64,000 nt of DNA from Stentor roeselii (taxonomy: Eukaryota; Ciliophora; Heterotrichea; Heterotrichida; Stentoridae), in the NCBI GenBank assembly GCA_006503475.1, contig RSEH01000096.1:1-64000 (forward strand). Direction: 5' to 3'. Each line of letters begins with the position of its first letter. Positions within the stretch are counted from its first letter, which is position 1. The notes beneath the pieces are model-generated. The model was not told the origin of the DNA and ran no database searches. It saw only the letters and a list, made by a program, of their open reading frames with translations. Both the position numbers and the translations under genes were made by a program. This document shows, one piece after another, positions 1-11,600 of the stretch.

Positions 1-3000
1 AATGAGTTAATAAATCCTATGAATCTTTTATTTGAATTACTACCGATTATTAGAATTGAGCCTGGTGAGTCTTTATATGGCAAATAAGGAAAAGTTTCTT
101 GTTGTAATCCTTGATTATTTATTTTGCATTTTAGGGAATATGATGAATTGTTTAGTAGAGTAAACAAAAAGTGATTCCAATTATTTTCTTTTACTTCAAT
201 ACACAAACTATAATTTTTATTATTAAGAACAAGATGCAAACATGATTCATTAGAAACCTTAAACATAATCCCGAAAGACTCTGAAGAATTGATTGAAAAG
301 ACTTCAGAGTTCATTACAATCTTCAGCCAAAACGAGATTGAAAACACTGGTGAAAGTAATGGATGCTCGCTATCTTTGTATTCGATACACGATGAAAGTT
401 CTGGAAAATATAAACCTCGCTGAGGAAGTGGGAAAGGGTCGTTTTTTGATGGTTTGCATGATAATCTTGAAGCTTTTTTTGTAATTTTTTCAAGTAAAGG
501 CTGATCTGAATCAAAATGAAAACTCAAAGCTAGGATATTTTTTGGAATGCAGATACCCTGATTTATTGTAAAGCCAATTGGGCATTTTTTATAACAGATT
601 CCAGTTAAAATGTAGTCTTCACAGGAATTGCATGAAAAGTAACTATTATCATAACAGCTCAAACAACTATTATGGCATTCTATACATCTTTCTTGAAGAC
701 TTTTTATGTTTTTAAAACTTTTAATTGGGCAAACACAATTATTTTCAACTAGGGTAAAGCTTTCTTCACAAACTGAGCAATTTAAGGAATTTTGGCAAAT
801 CAAACAATTTTCTGAACAATTCAAACATTCAGCACCTGATGGATTTTTTTCACTTTTAAAGGTTTTATTTGGGCAAACACAATTATTTTCAATAAGTGTA
901 AATTTTTCTTCACAAACTAAACATTTTAACGAGTTTTGGCATACCAGGCAATTTTCTGAGCAGTCCAAACATTCAGCTCCTGAAGGATATTTTGTATTTT
1001 TATATTTTCTTTTAGGGCAAACACAATTATCTTCAATTAAAAAAAAGCTTTCTTCACAAACTGAGCAAATCAATGAATTTTGGCATTTCAAACAATTTTC
1101 TGAGCAAGGTAAACATTCAGCTCCTGAAAGATAATTTTCGTTTTTAAAAGTTTTATTTGGGCAAATACAATTATTTTCAACTAGTGTAAAGCTCTCTTCA
1201 CAAACTGAGCAATTTAACAAATTTTGGCATTTTAAACAATTTTCTGAGCAACTTACGCATTCTTCTCCTGATGGAAATTTTGAGTTTTTAAAGGTTTTAT
1301 TTGGGCAAACGCATTTATTATCGACTAGAATAAAACTTTCTTCACAAACTGAACATTTTAAAGAATTTTGGCATATCAGGCAATTTTCTGAGCAACTAAC
1401 ACATTCTTCGCCTGAAGGAAATTTTGAGTTTTTAAAAGTTTTAATTGGGCAAACGCATTTATTTTCAACCAACATAAAACTTTCTTCACAAACTGAGCAA
1501 TTCAACGAATTTTGACAAATAAAGCAATTATCTGAGCAACTCAAACATTCAGCACCTGATAGATTTTTTACACTTTTAAAGGTTTTATATGGGCAGATAC
1601 ATTTATTTTCAAATAGCGAAAAACTTTCTTCACAAATTAAACAATTTGAGGAATTTTTACAAACCAGACAATTTTCTGGGCAGTTTAAGCATTCTGGCCC
1701 TGATGGATAAAATCGTTGAGGACATGTACATGTGCCATTTTTTAGATTTTGTATCGTTGAACATGATTCACAGTCATTACTCTGAGGACCTGAGCAGGTT
1801 TTACAGGAGGTATTACAAGGCAAACAAATTCCATTAGAGTTGTACAAACCTGGAAGACAGACACAGTTAATCCCATTAAAGTAAAAATTTTGATCGCATT
1901 TCGAGCAATTTTGAATAGATTGACATTCAGAGCAGTAATCCATACATTCATGACACTTTGAAATAGAAGAATTCCAATAAAATCTAGAATTGCATTCACA
2001 ATTTAAAGATTTCATAGAATTTTCAATGCAAGTCTTGCAGTTGTAGTCAAAGTCAAGACATTCCAGACATCTAATATTTAAACACAAGTTGCAGTCTGAA
2101 CTTCGGACACATCCTTGACGACAGGAGCTCAAACAAGGTTGGCACGTATTGTTAAAATAGTAAAAATTAAGATCACAGTCCCAAACACAATTAGCAGTAG
2201 TAGAGGCAGAGCATATGACAGGCAAGCTAGTACTGAATTTTCCATAGTAAACAACAAATCGCCATATAAATCCTACAAAGCCATCTGATTGCGCCCCTAT
2301 TCGCATAGGAGAAAAAGGATCATCAAAGATAATAAAAGTGTTAAACGTTGAACTACTTCCTTGCGAAGTGCGAATTGAGAGCTGGTAAAATTCTACATTA
2401 ACAAATGCAATAAAGGAAAGTACAATCCAGGTATTGTTTTGAATATTTCCTATTGTATAGTTAAATGAAGAGTATTTAAAAGAACCTGCAGTTAGTTTTA
2501 ACAAATCTTTTGAAAGTAAAATTCCATCAGTTGTCTGTCGAAGCCAGAAGGATATTGAAAAGTTTATTGGAATAGAAAAATTTGAAGTGTCTATAAATGA
2601 TGAATTTGTGAAGTAAAATCCTCTTGATTTTGCAGGGATAGGGTCGTTTATAGTTAGCCTTGGGTAAAAGTCATTAGTGCTTCCTGTAAAAAATTGGTTT
2701 TTGAATGAATCATTGAAGCTGTCAGATATCTTGTTGAATGTTATATTTAAGAGGGCTATATCTAATGGTGAGGAGCAGACATTTCCAGATAATGTGAAAC
2801 CAGATGGACAGTTTTTGGTGCAAAAACTACCGACTTGTACATATTCTGGAGTGCATTTTGTGCATTCATAGGATGTATTTCCATGACAGGCCAAACACCT
2901 TGAAGTACAACAAGTTTTATTATTTTCAGATATATTAAAACCTGCAAGACAAGGTGAAACTTCAAAGTTTTCAATGCAAGTTTCATTAAAATTATCACAA

Positions 3001-4763
3001 GTAAGACACAAGATACTTTTGCACTTGTTGCAACTTCCCCAAGTCGAGCATCCTTTAGTACACGAAGGGTGGCACAAAATGGGTCTTCCAGTCGTGGAAC
3101 TATTGTAATAAAGATAATTTTGATATGCCAAGCAACTAGAAGACCCTTCAACAGAACAAATAGTTAAAAGTTTGCTTAAGTCATACAAAGGTCTCTGGCT
3201 AAATAACACTCTGTAGAGATAAACAGTGTTTTTGTTAACTGGAGTAATTTTTATTTCACCAGGCTGGTCATAAAAAACGTATCCAGAAATGCTTTGTGTC
3301 CTAACAATCGACATTCCACAAGCCAGTGTGAAATGAGTTGAATTATCATAAAAGTCGACAATAATCCCCATCAGTTTCCAAGTCGGTAAATAACATTCTC
3401 CGTCCACATATTTCTTCAAACTATTTTCATAATTTTCTAACTGTATAGAAAACGAGCCATCATACATAAAATTAAACTTTTCGCAGTAGATAATGTGAAC
3501 TGTGTTCGAAATAACCCACATGCCAATAGTAAAAGTATAATTTAATGTCAGGTTAGGAGCAACCATATACTGAGTATAGTAAAACCAGTATCCTCTGTTG
3601 TTTATTGCTGTTGGATCATCCTCTTCTGGGTCATTGAAAGGAGAGTAAGTCGAGGCATTGATACCGCTTTGGAAGTAAAGACCTTGGTACATTGTAAAGT
3701 AATCGGGTCTTAAAATGATCTCTGAGAAGTTCGTTGGAGGGTAAATGCAAAGGCCGTTTATTAAGATGTAGTTCGCAAGGCACTCACTGCAGTTGAAACC
3801 ATTTCCAATCATGCAATTTTTTCCGAAGTTGTAAGTATCAAGGGTAGAGTTTGAACATTCCTCGTCTTTTAAAAGGTACCCTGTGCAGGTGAAACAGTTA
3901 CTGGAATAACACTTGCTACATGATGGCCGAATGCAAAAGGAAGAGCAAGAGTTTGGACAGTTTATACAAGTTTTATTGTAGTACTGATTAGGTAAACAAT
4001 TATTTACTACTGATGTCTTGGAGATGCAGATGTTTGAGTTTTTTAGATAAATGTATGAGATAAAACCACTGAAACTTAAATTATTCGCAGAGCCGATTAT
4101 GAAGGATGCTTTGTTGGTGTCCATTCTAAATTCTTTATTATTATAATTTCCATTACCGCCAGGATGGGAAATAAATTGATAGCCTTGATATTGATTAATT
4201 GTAAAAAAAGTAAAAACCCAACTATTCAAATAACTCCATGTGAATATTTGGTTAAAATCTTTCACCCCATCAGTATAATAATGATTAAACACAAAACTTC
4301 CATTATATCTCATTTCAAAGTAAACCTTCGAGTCATCTACTACTTGAAAAATAACTCCTGGTGACAACACACGAATATAAATCCCGACACAGAACCGAGG
4401 ACCAAGAACCCATGACGTATTCGAAACGAGAAACGAACTGGAGAAGAAATAAAAGCCTCTGTCGAATGTTGGGAATGGAGTACTTTTTGATTCATTTCCA
4501 AATTTGTACTTTTCTGGATGAGAAAAGGATCCTATCGAGTTTGCATCGAAATTTCTGAATGAAAGGAAGTCTATTAAAAAAAGGTCCTGGGTTGAATTTG
4601 CTGTGCAGTTAACTCCATTTTGATAATAACCTGAAGGGCAAAAATTAAGGCAACTGAGTGAGAGGAAGTTATATCCAGATGTGCACGAGGTGCAGGCATT
4701 GCTAGTACAGTATTTGTTTCCGAGAACTTCTATGAATGTTATCAGAAATAGCAAAAAAAACAT
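1..4763 (-). CDS. Large Cys-rich LamG-like/furin-repeat surface protein, 3' end beyond window
   Basis: An open frame runs from the ATG at 4763 down to the window edge (at least 1587 codons without a stop where checked), so the 3' end is missing. It starts with a signal peptide (MFFLLFLITFIEVLG). LamG/concanavalin-like modules follow; they carry the family hallmark [D]PIPxKxRGxYF, read at 2600-2650 as DPIPAKSRGFYF and at about 400-440 as DPFPLPQRGLYF. Between them lie Cys-rich furin/EGF-like stretches, including seven exact 48-residue repeats (about 697-1715). It has the same architecture as the gene at 8641, so it is a paralogue. That protein ends in a multi-pass membrane region; here the equivalent part would lie outside the window. 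Probable type: cell-surface receptor or adhesion protein of the ciliate cortex. Ligand and function are unknown. The start is supported by the signal peptide immediately after the ATG. Confidence 0.8.
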   Translation of the reverse strand, partial: MFFLLFLITFIEVLGNKYCTSNACTSCTSGYNFLSLSCLNFCPSGYYQNGVNCTANSTQDLFLIDFLSFRNFDANSIGSFSHPEKYKFGNESKSTPFPTFDRGFYFFSSSFLVSNTSWVLGPRFCVGIYIRVLSPGVIFQVVDDSKVYFEMRYNGSFVFNHYYTDGVKDFNQIFTWSYLNSWVFTFFTINQYQGYQFISHPGGNGNYNNKEFRMDTNKASFIIGSANNLSFSGFISYIYLKNSNICISKTSVVNNCLPNQYYNKTCINCPNSCSSFCIRPSCSKCYSSNCFTCTGYLLKDEECSNSTLDTYNFGKNCMIGNGFNCSECLANYILINGLCIYPPTNFSEIILRPDYFTMYQGLYFQSGINASTYSPFNDPEEDDPTAINNRGYWFYYTQYMVAPNLTLNYTFTIGMWVISNTVHIIYCEKFNFMYDGSFSIQLENYENSLKKYVDGECYLPTWKLMGIIVDFYDNSTHFTLACGMSIVRTQSISGYVFYDQPGEIKITPVNKNTVYLYRVLFSQRPLYDLSKLLTICSVEGSSSCLAYQNYLYYNSSTTGRPILCHPSCTKGCSTWGSCNKCKSILCLTCDNFNETCIENFEVSPCLAGFNISENNKTCCTSRCLACHGNTSYECTKCTPEYVQVGSFCTKNCPSGFTLSGNVCSSPLDIALLNITFNKISDSFNDSFKNQFFTGSTNDFYPRLTINDPIPAKSRGFYFTNSSFIDTSNFSIPINFSISFWLRQTTDGILLSKDLLKLTAGSFKYSSFNYTIGNIQNNTWIVLSFIAFVNVEFYQLSIRTSQGSSSTFNTFIIFDDPFSPMRIGAQSDGFVGFIWRFVVYYGKFSTSLPVICSASTTANCVWDCDLNFYYFNNTCQPCLSSCRQGCVRSSDCNLCLNIRCLECLDFDYNCKTCIENSMKSLNCECNSRFYWNSSISKCHECMDYCSECQSIQNCSKCDQNFYFNGINCVCLPGLYNSNGICLPCNTSCKTCSGPQSNDCESCSTIQNLKNGTCTCPQRFYPSGPECLNCPENCLVCKNSSNCLICEESFSLFENKCICPYKTFKSVKNLSGAECLSCSDNCFICQNSLNCSVCEESFMLVENKCVCPIKTFKNSKFPSGEECVSCSENCLICQNSLKCSVCEESFILVDNKCVCPNKTFKNSKFPSGEECVSCSENCLKCQNLLNCSVCEESFTLVENNCICPNKTFKNENYLSGAECLPCSENCLKCQNSLICSVCEESFFLIEDNCVCPKRKYKNTKYPSGAECLDCSENCLVCQNSLKCLVCEEKFTLIENNCVCPNKTFKSEKNPSGAECLNCSENCLICQNSLNCSVCEESFTLVENNCVCPIKSFKNIKSLQERCIECHNSCLSCYDNSYFSCNSCEDYILTGICYKKCPIGFTINQGICIPKNILALSFHFDSDQPLLEKITKKASRLSCKPSKNDPFPLPQRGLYFPELSSCIEYKDSEHPLLSPVFSISFWLKIVMNSEVFSINSSESFGIMFKVSNESCLHLVLNNKNYSLCIEVKENNWNHFLFTLLNNSSYSLKCKINNQGLQQETFPYLPYKDSPGSILIIGSNSNKRFIGFINS
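697..1715 (-). repeat. Seven in-frame 144-bp (48-aa) tandem repeats
   Basis: The landmark tgggcaaa (or a one-base variant) recurs at 726, 870, 1014, 1158, 1302, 1446 and 1590, exactly 144 bp apart each time. On the minus strand each unit encodes one Cys-rich furin-like module with the core GAECLDCSENCLVCQ, then KCLVCEEKFTLIENNCVCP. No unit has gained or lost a base, so the array is under reading-frame constraint. Confidence 0.9.
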
Positions 4764-6165
4764 TATAACAATTAATTCAACAATGAACTACATGAATGTT
4801 TGAGTGGATAGTTTTATGTTTTAAGTGTTTCCTTGTGGTAAATAAGAAGAGTGAAGAATTTCTAAAGAGTTTTATGGTTAGAGTTAAAATCTATAGTTAG
4901 ACTAACTTACAAAAAATAAGAATAAGTATAAAGCTAAGTTCATATATCAGAATCAAGCTATAAATTTCAATAAATCTTGAAGTTTAGTGCCTGCATCTAT
5001 TGACTCATCCTTTTGCATTCAAAATAGTAATTTAAAATGGAAATTCAATAAGGAATAATATTTCGCCAATATGATTAGCATGTTAAAGAAACTTGTATTA
5101 TAGTTACTTAATAAATACAAATCTAATCCTTTATATCGATGAAGTTGAAACCAGTAACTATTGTCTAATCCTTCAAAATCCTAAATTAGTAAATTATGAT
5201 AAAAAGTCAATAAGTAAAAAAAATTTCGCTTATATCATAGAACGTTAAAGGAAATCAGATTATAATTAATAAATAAATACAACTCTAATTTTATAATATT
5301 CAATATGATACCTGCAACTATTGCCTGAACCTTTGAACCTTTAAATCGAAATTATGATAAAGTAATTTATTCTGACAACATAATTAAAATTATATAGAAA
5401 TTTTTATTATAATTACTAAATAAATACAATTGTACTTTTGTAAATATGGAACTTGTAAAACTACATAGTGATTTTTTACCTAATACAAATCTCTCAGTGC
5501 TTCAACTTTCAAGCATGCAAATTTAAAATGAACCTGTTCAGAAATATAAGGATCTCATGATATCTATGATTCTTATTTCAAACTTCAATTTGAAATATAA
5601 ATAGCTTAGTATATAATCTTACTTTCCGAAAATTCAAGAATGTGTTTGATAAATCGGAAGTATGAAAAATACAGATAGTCATATATTGAATTCAAGAACT
5701 GTTTGATATAAGGAAAGTATGACATATATGCATAATCTAAAATAAATTTTTAAGAAATCGGCTCTAATTATATGATCCTAAACTTATTCCTTGTTAAATT
5801 TTTCATAATGTCATTTAAGTATTAGCAAAGAAGCATAATTATAATTTAAACAACGATAATTACTCACATTATGATAATAGGACTATAATTCCTTTGGAAT
5901 TGACCAAATTTAGGATTGAGCGTGTGATTTTGATCTTGCTTCTTTTTATATAATAAAACTTGGAATTTTATTATAAAGTAAGTTTATCTCCTCTTGATAC
6001 TATAATGAATTATGAACAAGGAAGTATAAAATATAATCAAGATTAAATAAAACAGCCAAGTTCTATTGTTATGATTATTGTTTAAATTTTCCTTACTCAT
6101 GAAAATTTAACACTTACAGACAAAAATATAGGATTTACTAATGGATTAATAAAAAATCCATTAAA
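4764..6165. other. AT-rich intergenic spacer
   Basis: This spacer separates the 5' ends of two divergent genes (minus-strand Cys-rich gene and plus-strand WD40 gene). Stops are dense in all frames and no coding exon, tRNA B-box or structured RNA was recognised. It contains a degenerate repeat of about 160 bp (next entry). Confidence 0.6.
4988..5445. repeat. Three degenerate copies of a ~160-bp noncoding repeat
   Basis: The motif cctgcatctattg at 4990 recurs as ccagtaactattg at 5151 and cctgcaactattg at 5311 (spacing 161 and 160). A second landmark, aataaatacaa, follows in each copy (about 5110, 5270, 5421). Copies are strongly diverged and AT-rich. Function unknown; may simply be an old tandem duplication. 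Confidence 0.55.
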
Positions 6166-7437
6166 ATGCAAAGAAAGGCAAAAACTCCAGAAGAAATCCA
6201 TGAAAAGTACAACCTTGTGCTGGACTATTCCAATGCCTTAAAAGGTCCAATAGTATTTACAAACGATTCTAATTACTTTTATATCTCAAATGATCAAATT
6301 TACCGAGTTTCATGCCAAACTCTTAAAATTGAAATGAAACTAGATCCCCAATTAATATCAATCAATTATTTAACTATTTCCCTCAACGACAAATATCTCG
6401 CAAGTGGCAACTACGAAGAAATCAAGATTTTCAAGCCAAATCTCCAAATTCCAATCTTCCAATATATCGAGCCAGGAAACCTAGAAATCAAAAAGGTTGA
6501 ATTTTTGCATAAATCCAGAAAAATTCTTGTAGGATACACAGAACAAAAAATCGATTTATGGAACTTCAAGAAATCAATCAAGTTAAAAACTTTAAAATTT
6601 CCAAACATAATTTCAAATTTCCTAATTTCTCAAGCAGATGAGAAAGTGCATGTAATAGGAGGAGAATCACTGAAAACTTTTGATTTACAAAATTTTTCTA
6701 TTCAAGGAAGGTTTGATAATTCAAGTGATTTTTACGTGATGGCCTCAACTTCAAATGACTCACTTTTAGTCCTGGGGGATGAAGAAGGGAAAATATTCAC
6801 TTGTGATACAAAAACTTGTTTAAATCAATTGAAAGATGATAATCATTCTAACTGGGTTAATGTGATTAAAGTCAGTCCTAATGATAAACTAGCAGCAACA
6901 GGGGGCATGTGTAAGTTTATATTTGTTTGGGACATTGAAAATAACCAGTTGAAGAGAAAATTTGAAAGAGGATCTGATTCTTATACATCTTTTATTGTTT
7001 TTAATGAAAAAAGCTCTCATATTGTTTCTAATTTCGAAGATGTTTTTGTTGCTGTTTGGAACTTGGAAGATGGGAAAAAGAATATCATTGGGAAACATCA
7101 GTCTTCAGTACTTCAGGGAGAAATTTCTAAGGATTTTAAAGTATTTTTCACTGGAGGAAATGATAAAATTTTACTGTGGAATGCGAAGAAGTGGGAATTA
7201 ATCAGAGAGGTTTGTGGACATGCTGCTCCTGTTAAGTGTGTCTTGGATTTAGGAAGGATTGGAATGGTTGTCAGTGCTGATTTTGATGAATATTTGAAGG
7301 TTTGGGATATTGATGAGAATTTTGATAGAATCACTGTTAGTGGTTGCAGAGATGTTCAGAAAATTATCAGGTATAAGGATAGGTATGTTCTTGGATTTTC
7401 TGATAAGTTTGTTTATGTTGTTTCCTTAGGGATCTAA
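6166..7437 (+). CDS. WD40-repeat beta-propeller protein
   Basis: 423 aa, no intron needed. WD-type blades are visible throughout. The C-terminal half is clearest: KFIFVWDIENNQ (about 250), VAVWNLEDGKK (about 295), KILLWNAKKWELIREVCGH (about 335) and YLKVWDIDENF (about 380), each preceded by a GG/S-turn such as AATGG or VFFTGGND. The N-terminal half is more diverged but keeps the blade periodicity (KIDLWNF near 127). Such proteins act as interaction scaffolds; no catalytic motif is present and nothing identifies the partner. The ATG at 6166 follows an AT-rich leader. Its neighbours on both sides are the large Cys-rich surface proteins, each separated by more than 1 kb. Confidence 0.85.
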   Translation: MQRKAKTPEEIHEKYNLVLDYSNALKGPIVFTNDSNYFYISNDQIYRVSCQTLKIEMKLDPQLISINYLTISLNDKYLASGNYEEIKIFKPNLQIPIFQYIEPGNLEIKKVEFLHKSRKILVGYTEQKIDLWNFKKSIKLKTLKFPNIISNFLISQADEKVHVIGGESLKTFDLQNFSIQGRFDNSSDFYVMASTSNDSLLVLGDEEGKIFTCDTKTCLNQLKDDNHSNWVNVIKVSPNDKLAATGGMCKFIFVWDIENNQLKRKFERGSDSYTSFIVFNEKSSHIVSNFEDVFVAVWNLEDGKKNIIGKHQSSVLQGEISKDFKVFFTGGNDKILLWNAKKWELIREVCGHAAPVKCVLDLGRIGMVVSADFDEYLKVWDIDENFDRITVSGCRDVQKIIRYKDRYVLGFSDKFVYVVSLGI

Positions 7438-8640
7438 TTTTATTACTTGTTACTAGAATAATTAATCAACTTATCTTATTAGTATGTAAAATATTGTGAG
7501 ATTTGACTATTCTATCTGAATATTTTCTAAAAAGATAATGGTATTTTACTATGATAATTAATCGGCTAAAATTTTTTCATTACATTTGCTGATATCCATT
7601 TGATTTGTATAGTTTTAATATTTTTGAGTTTTCGTAATTCTAAAATTTCAAAGAAACTTACCGAAAATGTTGATAATTCAACTTTCTGATATGACATTTC
7701 AAAACAATTAGAATGCTAATTTGTCAATCAAAGTAATTTTTTATAAAATTTACTATTCTTCTTAAATTAAGCTAAATTCTTAGCATAGTGAAAAATCAAA
7801 TTCCTTAAAAACTTTAATATAAGAAATCTCTAAATATAAATAGAAACTTGCCAATATAAAATTCAGTTCACTATTTTGTTTTAATCACCATATCAGACTA
7901 TGTTCAAACTTGCGAAAATATTCAATAATAACTAAAATTAGGTAATTTATAAAAATCATTAATTAATCGAAACAAATTGATAGGTCTTTCAGATATCATG
8001 AGAAGTAAAATTTACTCTTTTTTCGAGAATTTGTTTGATTCATTCATCAACAAATCTTAAAGTTTATCAGTCGATAACTTTACATTAATTATGAGAACTT
8101 AGAGATAATATAAATCCTCAATCTTTATAAACAGGCAATTTTATTACGAAAATTTTTGATGGTAATTTTTTAAAAAAGGAACATATACTGTTTACTAAGA
8201 CTTAGTTTGAACTGCTTGAGATGCCAAGAATTCCAAATTCTTTGTTGTATATTTGATTTCACACTATGATTAAGTTACTGAAATTCAATTTAATAAAAAT
8301 TTTGGTATCTCGAAACAAGAATTCATTAGGATACTGATTTAGAGGGTCAGGTTACTGCGCAATTTATATATTTTAGAAGAAGTTTCTAGAATTTTTACTT
8401 GAATTTAAATAAAATTATTGGAATAGGTCATTCTTTCCTTCTACATCAACTAAATCCCTTCGAAAACTAAAACTTCCCTAAAATCATTTATCCATTTTAT
8501 TCAATAAATACCAGAAAAGAATAGTTTCCATAATAAAATTATCTAAAACAAAATCCACTTTTCTAAACCAAACCACTTAAATCCAACCCAAATCCAATAA
8601 AACTCCTAAGATAAACCCTCAGAATCCATTCCTAATATAA
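7438..8640. other. AT-rich intergenic spacer
   Basis: About 1.2 kb between the WD40 gene stop and the next ATG. It has stops in all frames, no recognised RNA gene and no clear repeat. The last 120 bases turn C/A-rich on the plus strand (eg cacttaaatccaacccaaa), as seen upstream of other plus-strand starts here. Confidence 0.6.
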
Positions 8641-11600
8641 ATGGTTCTAATTCTTCACCAGCTGGCATTGATCCTTCTCTTAGTCTCATCAGTAAACAAC
8701 GACTGTTCAGACACTTCCTGTTCATCCTGCCTCTCCAAAAATTTATTCTCATCAAAAATCTGTTTGACTACCTGTCCGACAGGTTATTCAGATATTGGTT
8801 CATCATGCATCGAATCCTCTAAAAAGTCTTTGCTTTCAACCCAATTCTTCACTCATCTCGATTTCGAAGCATCATCAGTTGGAGTGTTCCAATCTTCAAC
8901 TCCTTTTAACTCAGCTTCAAGATCAACCCCGATCCCAACGAAAGAAAGAGGATTTTACTTCGACAAGGACAGCGCTTTATCATCTTCTCAACAGAAAGAC
9001 GTTGTCTCTCCTGACCTGACCATTCGTCTTCTACTGAGACTGACAGGCTGTGATTATTCCTTATGCACCATCTTTGAAGTCCAAGTGTCCTCAACAACAG
9101 TTTTTACCCTTTTAGTTGATTCTAATCAGCTGATATCGAAATGGACTTTAAAAAAAAGCTTGGATTTGGTGGAAAGTAGTTTTGAGCTGAAAAGTTCTTT
9201 TGAGTATTTAAAGTGGTTCAAAGTTTTGATTTATTGTTCTCAAGAATTGAGTTTTGTTGAGATGCATCATGTTTTAATGGATAATCTTGGAAGTGGAGCG
9301 GGAGAATTGAGGGTTTATGCTTTTGAGTTTAATCATGCGGATTATGATGAAATTTTTTATCATTTGGGAGGGGCGGGAAGGGCTTTCAAAGGGTTTTTAT
9401 ATGATTTAAATGTGGATAATGGAGTTTTACTTACTTATGGGATTTCTGCTCATCTTGTGGAATGTGATTATAATCAGTTCTATTTACATCCTCAATGTAT
9501 TGACTGTGATCCTTCTTGCTCCACCTGGCCTTGGTGTGTTCGTAGAGGTCAATGTTCGAATTCGTATGAAAAACTGTGCTTTTCTCCTAAGTGCAGCTTA
9601 TGCTCAGGGTATAGTCAAAGTCATTGCCAGTCATCAAGTGTTCAATGTTTCCGTTTTTGCCAGACATGCGATCCAACCACCCCTTACAAATGTTTAGCCT
9701 GTCCCCCCCACCTAACCCTAATGTACAACATGTGCATCTACAAGCCTTACAACTGGGACCCTTTCGACCTAGAACGTGCAAGCATATCACTAACATTCGA
9801 AACATTCGAGCAATACTACGGCGGTTTATTCCAAAGTGGAAATGACAAAGCAACATATGCCCCTTTTCACTACCCTGAAAGAGACGACCCTATTCCAATG
9901 AAAAGTCGAGGTCTTTACTTCACAAATTCCTCAAAACTAAAAAGCATCAGCGAAATTTCCATGTTTTACGAGAACAGCTTCTTGATCTGGGCAAAGCCGA
10001 TGGGAATCGGGTTTAATTTCTGGAACTCGCCTTCTATTTTATTATACGGCGAAGGTCATTCCAGTTTACTTTTAAGTGACAGTGAGACTTGGACCCGTTT
10101 TAACTCAGTTAAGAAAAAAGTAGGACTGACAGGGTGGAACTTTTACGCTTTTATTCATAGTTTTTCATCGAATGTCTTTAGAAGTGAAGTTTATGTTAAT
10201 GGAGATTTGATTTCTAGGTATGATGCACCTGGGTATCTGCTTTATGATATCAGGACTATTGTTTGGATATTGGGAGAAGGGTTTTTGTATAGTTTGAATG
10301 CTTTTAACAAGGCGAAAAATAATATTTATTTGGAGTTTAGTGATGGCATCTGTGGACAGGGAGGGTTTGCTACTTGTCTTTGGGATTGTGAACGTGATGA
10401 GTTCTTTGATGGAAGTAGTTGTAGCGACTGTGGAGATGATTGTGAATTCGGATGCATTGAGTCTTCATCATGTAGACTTTGTGCTCAAAGTGAATGTTTG
10501 ACTTGTAATTCTTTTGATTATTCTTTGTGCCTTTCTATGAACTCGAGTAACTGCGCACCAGGGTGGCCATCATACGAGTCCTACAACGGTTGCTGCAGCG
10601 AGGCCTGTTCCAGTTGTGACGGTCCTTTCGACTACTCATGCCTTTCCTGCCATTCGCAGCGTTATCTATCAGGAACTCAATGCGTTGAGATCTGTCCTGC
10701 AGGTTTCCAAGATACCGAAGGCAACTGTCACTTAATCAATTCCTTAATTGCAGATTACACATTTGACACAATTTACGATGTTTATCATCATTCCAGCTTT
10801 CCTGTTTCCTTCTCCACCGGGCAGGACAACTCTTTTTACCCTGACCACCTTGCATCTGACCCAATTCCTGCTGTAAAGCGAGGCCTTTACTTCAAAAAAT
10901 CATCTTTTCTTACAAGTTCTCAATTTTCTTTCTCTGACTCAATCACTATTGTCTTATGGATGAAATTTTACCGATTTGGAAGAATTTTCAAAAAAAATAA
11001 CCTGGAAATGTTGACAAGTGATCAAAGTTACTTTAAAATAAGTCAAAATAGTCTTTTAGAAACTAAATTACCTCCTCTTTATAGATGGACTACTGCTTAT
11101 TTCAAGGTATGGACTGGAATTAATCATCGAATCAATGCGGAAGTAGGAAGTTTGAAGGAAAAATATGGAAAAATTCAGGGAAATATTGAGTATTTAACTG
11201 ATTCTTTTAGTAGTTTTGTACTTGGAGACCCTGATGACGGATTTGTTGGGTTTTTGTATCGTGTTATGATTTATAATCAGAATTTTGATATTAGCAATTT
11301 CAAGGAAGAGTCGGTTTGCTCGGTTAGTGTTAAGAATTCTTGCTTGTGGGATTGTGATTTTGGGTATTATTGGAATGGACAAAATTGTGGAATGTGTGAT
11401 CTGAGGTGTCAGTCTGGGTGTAAGGATCAGGAGCATTGCAATATTTGTGGAGATCAGATATGTCATAATTGTCATGATTATTCTACAGCTTGTGACCAAT
11501 GCAAAGATCATGCAATGTTCTATGGAAACTCATGCATTTGCAATGCCAGGTACTACTGGAACCTACCAACTGAGACTTGTGAACCTTGCGACTCTTCATG

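Noticed and set aside
697-1715. CRISPR-like array because of regular spacing
   Set aside because: Units are 144 bp, coding, contiguous and without unique spacers.
1-4763. Region read as intergenic or as scattered small frames
   Set aside because: One minus-strand frame is open from ATG 4763 to the window edge where checked and encodes signal peptide, LamG-like and Cys modules.
4764-8640. tRNA or other RNA gene in the long spacers
   Set aside because: No B-box-like GGTTCRANNCC with a matching cloverleaf could be found by eye.
11194-11511. Minus-strand frame inside the LamG gene, and many similar frames opposite or overlapping real genes
   Set aside because: They are out-of-frame shadows with atypical composition and lie within well-supported coding sequence.
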